From positions 429,844 through 493,843 of the forward strand of contig NMRA01000155.1 of assembly GCA_002633005.1 (NCBI GenBank): a stretch of DNA of 64,000 bases, given 5' to 3'. A model generated the notes under the pieces. It ran no database searches, had not been told where the DNA came from, and worked only from the letters and a program-made list of their open reading frames with translations. The stretch comes from Phoronis australis. Lineage: Eukaryota > Phoronida > Phoronidae. This document shows positions 58,901 through 64,000 of this stretch, piece by piece (the first letter of the stretch is position 1; each line of letters starts with the position of its first letter). Both the position numbers and the translations under genes were made by a program.

Positions 58901-61900
58901 CTTAAGCAGGGTCACATCTTGAAACAGTTTTATTCTAGTGGAGGCTGCGTGGTCACTGGTCGTCTGCGCACCGCAGGACGGCACGGGCTATTACTCAGCA
59001 ATTTTGTAAATTTAATAGTGAATGACTAATCAGAGGGCAAGAGAACCTTTGTTGGGATCATCCGCTGTTATGACGTTTTCACAGTCATTTGGCAACGTGA
59101 CGATAAAGCTTATGAGTGTCGTGTCGGGATTTAGATCGCCAGGTAAGATTAACCGCCCAGGGCGGTTGACTGTCGTAGTAAGCGCCCATGTTCGGTTAAC
59201 CGCCCATCCCCTACTTTAGGTGGATTTTCGATTTAACCGCCCACTGCTCGGTTAACCGCCCTCCCCGAATTTTTTGGTTCGCCAATTTAACCGCCCAGGG
59301 CGTTAACCCGAACGATTACGGTCAGTCACAAATAACACTTTGAAGAAAGTAAAGTTTTATAGTATGGAAATGTAGTTGGGTAAGCAAGTGCCTGTTGGGT
59401 AATTTCCAATGTATTTTCAGAACTGTCACATGATGAACAAATTTTATCAAAAGGCATATTACGCTAACATTTATTTCACACCATCTTAGAACTTTGGGAG
59501 TTAGTTCCATAGTTTGGAGTTCTCGCTTCGGTTCACTCGCAAAGAGATTGACAGGGTTTCACCAGAAAGAGAATTTCAGAGTAAATTAGAAGGTACGGAA
59601 ACAAGAACGAGAATGTGCATGTATTCATTACGTTCTATTGTGTTTTAATTGTTCTTCTGTTTGCTTTCACTCAAAAATACTTTAGCATATTTTGTGACCT
59701 AATGCTACTAGATTTGAGAAAAATCAATGCATGACTACCTTTAAGTTGCCGCATTTCAATGCTTTTTAGTTGCTCCTTTTCTTTTGTTATTATTTGTGTT
59801 TTTGGTATGCCCTTGTCATACTCTGAGTTTGACTGTCCAGTTGATGATCTTTCACCAAATCTTTTATTTGAACTTCGTGTTGAAAGTGAGTTACATATCC
59901 ATGTTTAAAACCATATGAATCCTGAAGTGTTTCTGGTAGAAAGAATTGACTAGAATTAAATTACTTATTTTGAATACAGTTGACGCTGAGCTTCGTAAGC
60001 ACTACTCCCTGTCACGCAGTGTGTGGACCAAACTCTTGCCATTGCTGTGCGAACATTGTAAATGGAAAGCTGTTCACTATTTGCTGGTATCACCTGGAAA
60101 CAGACAGGAACTTGCAGGTAGTCTTGATATCTCAGACCTCCAGGTTCAGGGTGTTCATGACATGACTAGTAAAGAATGGACACTGTATGGTAAAGCAGTA
60201 CTGATGGAGCTGGCAAAACGGGGTTGCAGGTTGAATCTTGCCTTGCCTGAGGAACCACTGTTGCATGCAGTTTTGGGGCTGTGTGCAAAACACGGTGAGT
60301 CTTAAATGTTACGTAGGATGCACAAAAATGTCCAAATTTGACAAAATTGTAAATATTGTACCTCTAAAATGACATCAGATTCATATGAAATTCTCAAGTA
60401 CTTTGCTTTTTTGCAGTGTTCTCTAAAAAGCTATTGGGGATTGTTTTTAAAATATACCTTTTTGTGTGGTGCGATATCAAAACATGGGACAATTTTTTAT
60501 GCATAACGTGATTTGGTCGTGATAGACTGGTCAGAAAATCCTCCCCTCATTTTCGGGTCAGTCGAAATTGAGTAAATCACATGTCTTTAGTTGGCTGGTA
60601 ACATGCGATTACACGATAATACACATTAGCTGATGGCGTTCAGATAAGAGTTGCCTAAGAAACAACACGTCTGAATTCACTTTTTCGCTCTTCTGATAGA
60701 TTTAAACTTAACCCTTATCCTGCTAAGCCTCTATTCAGACAACTTTCCCTGTGTGCTAAGCTAAGTAGGTCACCACTGCTGCTATGCACTGGGCTGTTAT
60801 GAAGGTCACTCAGATTAATGACCTAACATTTTTAAATTGGAAATTTGAAGGGGTAATGTCAATTTCACATAAAAGTAGTCTGCACAAAAGTTGTTCAGAA
60901 TTTAATGGAGTTTTTCACCATATACATATCTTTACCATCGTCTTGCTGTGAATAATTCTATTAACTTTCAAACTGGACACCCTTTGTTTTTATCTGTTTT
61001 CGCACATGAGAACATTATAGCTGACACTCAAAAACCGTAATAAGCATTTTTAAAAGGGAATTCATGGGACTTGCATGTTTAACAAAGCAGATTTATTGTT
61101 TGTAACATCACATCTACAAACAAGAATGTACAGTATATAACATAGGGCCTACCTCAACTTTGCACGATAACAAATTTATGAGTGGTGCAGTCGCTTGCTA
61201 AAGTCTGTTTTGAAGTTCACCTTGATATGCAAAAACTTGAAACACGGGTGGGGACACAAAGCTATTCTGTGAAAAAGTCACAAAAATATCTAGTTCTGAA
61301 TGAGTTCCATCATGCGCGAAGGGCGTGAGCCAAGCATCGTCGTAGGCCCGTCCAAGTTCAGCTTCAGGGACCGGTAACTCCTCCAAAATTGCACTGAGAT
61401 CCGAATCGATAGAATCTGCATTACTTGTGACTGTTGTATTAGTTTCCCAGTCACTGTCACCGTCACTTTGAGTGCCAATTCCAGCTTGTTTTCACTATCT
61501 GAGTCCATGAACACTTCCTCAAGAAACTGGTCAACAGTCATCTTACCACGTTTGGCACCAGCCAAGATAAAACTTGCGTAAACTTTCAAATATCTCGGCA
61601 ACAACTCACCACAGCCATATGTTGTAAATCAGAAAAATGTACAGGAAACTATGGACTGTGGAATGCGCATGCTCACATATATAAACAGCATACGGGGTTT
61701 TCACAATTTCTGAATGAAAAACACCGGTGTCCTGGGGTGAGTACACTCTCCTTGCGCAGTCTAGCCGTAGCTTATTATAGGCGATTGAGTACACCCGACG
61801 CATTTTAGTAGGATAATTGGCTTGTCGGCTGACCTCGCCTAGCGCAGGATAAGGGTTAAATAGAATTTTCGAAATCTTCATAAAATTTTCGACCGCAACA

Positions 61901-63396
61901 TAGTTATTTGGTGGTTATACAATCCACAAGCACGCATATGTTATAGGTTCTGTATCCGTGTTTGTTAAAAACAAACTGTAGAAAGAGTATATTGGAGCGA
62001 TCGAAGGTTATAATGCGACTCGGTTGTGGTTTTCCTGAACCTTCTTATTCTGTAGGGTAAATAAACAGACTTGTCAAAAAAGTGCTTCTGTATAAACTTA
62101 TTGTCACGTGGTGTTATTGAATCGTAAATTTGGCTACCGGAAAGTTTGAATGCTATATGTTGGCAAAGTAGTTCCATTGCCTGACCAGGTGTAATTATCG
62201 TGTTTATTGCCGCCATAGCCGAGTGGGTAATGAACTATTGAAATCGCTGGTAAAAGCGTGTCAAAATTTATAGTCCTCTGAGATTGTACCACGATCATTT
62301 CACGTAATGGAAAAAATCTGCAAGTTTCATAAAACTATAGATAATTAGGAAATCTGTAACAGCATTCTTGAGTTTTTATCCTGAACATTTATGTCAAGCA
62401 AAATTATTATTGTTATCAGTTTTCTAGGGATGTACTGAACCTTTCTTTTTTGCTAAATTTACTAAACAGACATGGTCACGTGGCCCAATTAATAGCAGAA
62501 TCAATTTGATATAAAGTCAATCTTGAAATTCTACAGACTTTCAACTTTCACAAAATTGGGTTCTTTTAGTGAGGTAAAATATATAGTTTTGTAGATATTT
62601 GGTTAAACATCCAGACTAGTGATTAAGGTCCTACATGACATTAAGAGAATTGATGTTTAGAATTGCCAAAAGCATTATTAAAAAATCAACTGGCCTGAAA
62701 GTGGTTGATAATTATTTGTCACAAAGTTGGGAGTCATCTCCTAAACATCGTAATATGAAGCACAGCGTCTTGTTACTCATCTGGTAGTCTTTTTCATCCT
62801 AATTGAGCAATAGACAGTAACAGCAAAGAAATGCAAGCTCTAAGATTACAGCGCACTATACCCAGCTTGGTCAAACTCTGCGTTAAAGTATCCATGATAA
62901 TTCAAAGCTATAATTTCCTACAGTATGTCACACAATCCACTTTCGAAGATAAATTTCCACAACTTATTTTATGAAAAAACACCGTGCAAGCAGCAACGGA
63001 CAGTTACTGGGAAAGGTGACAACATCTTGTCTCAATCACTGAGACAGTAAATTTTGAAATGTGCTCAAACTTGATAATGTAATATAATTTTTACTGTTCT
63101 GTAGCTGCACTTAATGGTCAAGTTTAAATAGATCGAGAACACGTGCTAGTTTCAAAGTCTTCCTACTTATATGGAAATTATTGTATTTACACTTGCAGGT
63201 ACTCCTGATGCATTTAAGAATCTGTTTCCTTTTCTGCATTGTGATGTCAATGAGAAAAATGCTTCGGGAAAGACAGTTTTGGAAACTGTTGACTCTTATT
63301 CACGAATACGCTATGTCCAGAAGATAACAATGAAACGGTTTCTTCAAAAGAATGGAGCTTCAACTCAAAAACCTGGAAAAGTAAAGAATGAGAAAG
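43903..63396 (+). CDS. TRANK1-like TPR/ankyrin protein, N-terminal part (both ends open)
   Basis: Eight exons splice in frame: 43903-44171, 47221-47377, 48404-48712, 49411-49704, 56141-56400, 56752-56911, 59980-60294 and 63199-63396. They encode about 654 residues. The first two exons of each set form TPR-like helices (GNLDGAIRCLVSAKETS, then AEASSAVATDPSFYK). The next pair is helical and ankyrin-like (FPGKVWTALICDLSKKQRW, LLDRGATPNYL, NAMDSGGNTLLQNVCEKF). Motif order and the F-P-x-x-V-W segment match the N-terminus of vertebrate TRANK1, which continues into a UvrD-like helicase domain beyond this window. The exon at 43903 starts in phase 1, so an earlier exon with the start codon must lie upstream. 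The exon at 63199 ends in phase 1 at a GT, so the gene continues to the right. Function in invertebrates is unknown to me. Confidence 0.8.
44480..45560 (+). repeat. Array 1 of ~440-bp CTAGTGG monomers (about 2.4 units)
   Basis: Each monomer has three sub-blocks built on CCTAGTGGC followed by T-rich DNA: GCGCCTCCTAGTGGTAG, GTGCCCCCTAGTGGCAATT and GCACCACCTAGTGGCCATTT. Between them are ACCTCTGTATCTTCAAAGGT and CAGGATCTTTACTAAATTTA. Unit spacing is about 410-460 bp. It lies in the intron between exons A and B. The last unit ends in a segment (ACAAATAAA, then CATTTGCGGTGCATTCGT) that also ends array 2. Confidence 0.85.
45561..47220. other. Remainder of the intron between exons A and B
   Basis: About 1.7 kb of AT-rich DNA after array 1. 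Its open frame ending near 45778 is an extension of repeat sequence. I see no gene or defined repeat. Confidence 0.45.
49705..50229. other. Start of the 6.4-kb intron between modules, with GCTGCAA-rich segment
   Basis: The donor gttagt follows exon D. At 49990-50165, TTGCAG/CTGCAA motifs recur roughly every 10-25 bases in both orientations (GTTGCAGTGTTTGCAGGAG, CAGCTGCAATTCAG, TCGCTGCAACCACTG). The origin is unknown; it may be a small degenerate repeat. Confidence 0.35.
50238..51260. mobile_element. Element with inverted clusters of CAGTGAGAAT subrepeats
   Basis: The left 180 bases carry five or more GTGAGAAT/CAGTGAGAA motifs. The right 170 bases carry the inverse (ATTCTCACTG) about seven times. 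Subterminal pairs such as GACATTTCAGTGAGATTCCC and GGGATTCTCACTTAC are complementary. The middle is AT-rich and non-coding. The arrangement resembles a non-autonomous DNA element with subterminal repeats; exact ends were not fixed. Confidence 0.6.
51261..52185. other. Intronic DNA between two repeat blocks
   Basis: No gene seen. A CTCGTCCAG phrase occurs twice near 51370-51400, and a related ACTCGCCCAGC occurs near 55033. The stretch 51960-52100 is somewhat GC-richer. Confidence 0.35.
52186..54135 (+). repeat. Array 2 of ~440-bp CTAGTGG monomers (about 4 units)
   Basis: Monomers follow the same plan as at 44480. GTGGCAATTTTAG-type landmarks fall at about 52341, 52786 and 53221 (435-445-bp spacing). 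The array begins after a CCGTCCGTCCGTCC run (52204) and a flanking unit (CTCTACCTCCGAAATGCCTT, then ATGAAATTTTGCGCATCTG). It is interrupted at 53570-53800, where an N lies at 53626. It ends with the same segment as array 1 (ACAAATAAACC, then CATTTGCGATGCACTCGT). Confidence 0.85.
54136..56140. other. Intron remainder before module 2
   Basis: A small foldback element lies at 55647-55793 (see its entry). Otherwise no gene is seen; open stretches at 54517-54789 and 55448-55795 lack family features. The acceptor for module 2 ends gaattaag at 56140. Confidence 0.4.
55647..55793. mobile_element. Small foldback element (~147 bp) containing an N
   Basis: ATTGAAAAGTCTACATTTCA, then CTGGGCTTGGAATTTTCC, is matched in reverse complement by GGTCATTCCAAGCCCTGACA, then TTTCAAT. 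An N at 55685 lies in the left arm's inner edge. It is non-coding and MITE-like. Confidence 0.55.
56942..59321. mobile_element. 2.38-kb non-autonomous element with CCKTAATCGTTCGGGTTAAC ends
   Basis: The left end CCTTAATCGTTCGGGTTAAC and right end GTTAACCCGAACGATTACGG are inverted repeats with one mismatch. Next to each are several GGTTAACCGCCC/GGTTAAGCGCCC subterminal motifs (56965-57110 and 59150-59300). The interior has no transposase-like frame. It lies in the intron between B' and C'. The target-site duplication is unresolved, so the superfamily is open; Tc1/mariner (pogo/Tigger-like) is one guess from the end pattern. Confidence 0.85.
60325..60510 (+). repeat. Dispersed intronic repeat, copy 6
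   Basis: The order CATCAGATTCATATGAAATT, AGTACTTTGC, TTTTTAAAATATACCTTTTT and GGTGCGATATCAAAACATGG matches the family at 4965 and 31540. It lies in the intron between C' and D'. Confidence 0.6.
60712..61855 (-). mobile_element. Degenerate piggyBac element (1,144 bp) with TTAA target duplication
   Basis: Both sides are flanked by TTAA (60708-60711 and 61856-61859). The ends are CCCTTATCCTGC and its complement GC.CAGGATAAGGG at the right. TTAA targets and CCC/GGG termini are the piggyBac signature. A minus-strand frame starting near 61546 encodes MTVDQFLEEVFMDSDSE and, after a one-base shift, an acidic stretch (SDGDSDWETNTT, then ILEELPVPEAELG). This resembles the acidic N-terminus of piggyBac-type transposases. 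The catalytic core is absent, so the copy is non-autonomous. Confidence 0.8.
61860..63198. other. Intron remainder before exon D'
   Basis: AT-rich DNA. A tRNA-like 5' phrase at 62208-62232 has no matching 3' half. I see no gene. GGTCACGTGGCCCAATTAAT at 62474 recalls the end of the dispersed intronic repeat family. Confidence 0.4.
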
Positions 63397-63524
63397 GTCA
63401 GAATGTTTTAGTTTAAATTAAATTTATTAAATGTACTCTGTAATTAGTGTCTTTTTTCAATTTTTGTATCTGTATATGGTTTTTTATGTGTACTTGGCTA
63501 GCAGACTAATTACCCGGGTGAGAA

Positions 63525-64000
63525 TTTGACACGTTTGACACGCTCTAAAAACGTGGAGTATTGGAACGCTCTAAAAACGTGTCAAACGTGTAAAACGTGG
63601 CATGTCAAACGTGTAAAATGTAGCGTGTCAAACGTGTCAAGAACGTGTCAAAAACATGTAATTTTCGTTCCAATACTCCGCTAAGCGTGTCAAACGTGGC
63701 GATAAGCGTGTAAAACGTGGCGATAGCGTGTCGAACGTGGCGTGCCAAAACGTGGCAAAAATGTGGCACTTTTGACACGCTAGCGTGTCGAACGTGGAGA
63801 TAAGCGTGTAAAACGTGGTGATAGCGTGTCAAACGTGGCGTGCCAAAACGTGGCAAAAACGTGGCACTTTTGACACGCTAGCGTGTCAAACGTGGCAATA
63901 GCGTGTCGAATGTGGCTTGCCTAAACGTGGCAAAAACGTGGCACTTTTGACACCCTAGCGTGTCAAACGTGGCGCTTTTGACACGCTAGCCTGTAATCCG
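63525..64000. repeat. Satellite-like array of ACGTGGC / GTGTCAAACGTG motifs, truncated by window end
   Basis: From about 63525 the sequence is almost entirely built from GCGTGTCAAACGTGGC, ACGTGGCAAAAACGTGGC and CTTTTGACACGCTAGCGTGT. Higher-order units recur at roughly 63764, 63863, 63940 and 63971. Because GACACGCTAGCGTGTC is palindromic, the array also has inverted symmetry. It lies in an intron of the TRANK1-like gene and continues beyond the window. Confidence 0.9.

Larger units (their letters stand above)
56141..63396 (+). other. TRANK1-like module 2 (exons A'-D')
   Basis: Exons A' (56141-56400), B' (56752-56911), C' (59980-60294) and D' (63199-63396) repeat the lengths and phases of module 1: 260 vs 269, 160 vs 157, 315 vs 309 and 198 vs 294 nt. 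Equivalent motifs are IEKDPMWYK / VATDPSFYK, GFYQYGLVLKK / GHLHFGRMLKQ, RSVWTKLLPLLCEHCKWKAV / GKVWTALICDLSKKQRWKDI, and the ankyrin-like CDVNEKNASGKTVLETV / MDSGGNTLLQNV. D' is shorter because it lacks the Thr-rich tail. The coding part is intact. Confidence 0.8.

Noticed and set aside
62208-62275. tRNA-like start (GCCGCCATAGCCGAGTGGGT)
   Set aside because: It resembles a tRNA 5' half with an A box, but there is no B box or complementary acceptor stem within the next 90 bases.
63397-63416. Stop codon shortly after exon D' as the true gene end
   Set aside because: Favoured a donor at 63397 because exon D in module 1 ends at the same phase-1 site, but the alternative end at 63414-63416 remains possible.

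Overview
The window is a piece of a metazoan nuclear genome, most likely from a marine invertebrate (bilaterian). The genes are split by GT-AG introns of a few hundred bases to several kb, there are no operons, and introns and intergenic DNA are AT-rich and full of short foldback or terminal-inverted-repeat elements and minisatellites. Single N characters mark assembly ambiguities. I cannot name the species.

Four protein-coding loci can be rebuilt with matching splice phases. (1) 447-8793, plus strand: a secreted carboxylesterase/cholinesterase-fold protein with two tandem esterase domains in one reading frame. Domain 1 has lost the catalytic Ser, Glu and His. Domain 2 keeps all three but carries a one-base frameshift near 6141. 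(2) 15101-22768, plus strand: a 6-exon putative zinc metallopeptidase resembling the yeast YIL108W group, with an HELGH motif and a Met-turn. (3) 34216-26126, minus strand: a complete 9-exon RMND1 homologue (DUF155, mitochondrial). It converges on gene 2. (4) 43903-63396, plus strand, incomplete at both ends: the N-terminal part of a TRANK1-like TPR/ankyrin protein, built from two tandem copies of a four-exon module with identical intron phases.

Between and inside the genes: 8.8-15.1 kb holds small foldbacks, a roughly 4 kb inverted-repeat structure, a tRNA-like SINE head and an assembly duplication beside an N. 22.8-26.1 kb is the convergent intergenic region, with a degenerate tandem repeat. 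RMND1 introns hold a 49-bp minisatellite (8 units), a 70-75-bp minisatellite and a foldback element. 34.2-43.9 kb holds nested hairpin elements, three copies of a MITE with GCGCACCCAG ends, and a nested repeat family. Introns of the TRANK1-like gene hold two arrays of ~440-bp monomers, a GTGAGAAT-rich element, a 2.4-kb TIR element, a non-autonomous piggyBac element with TTAA flanks, and a satellite that runs off the window end.

The four genes have no evident shared pathway; this is ordinary eukaryotic gene neighbourhood. The most unusual points are the pseudo-esterase/esterase fusion and the phase-symmetric exon-module duplication.
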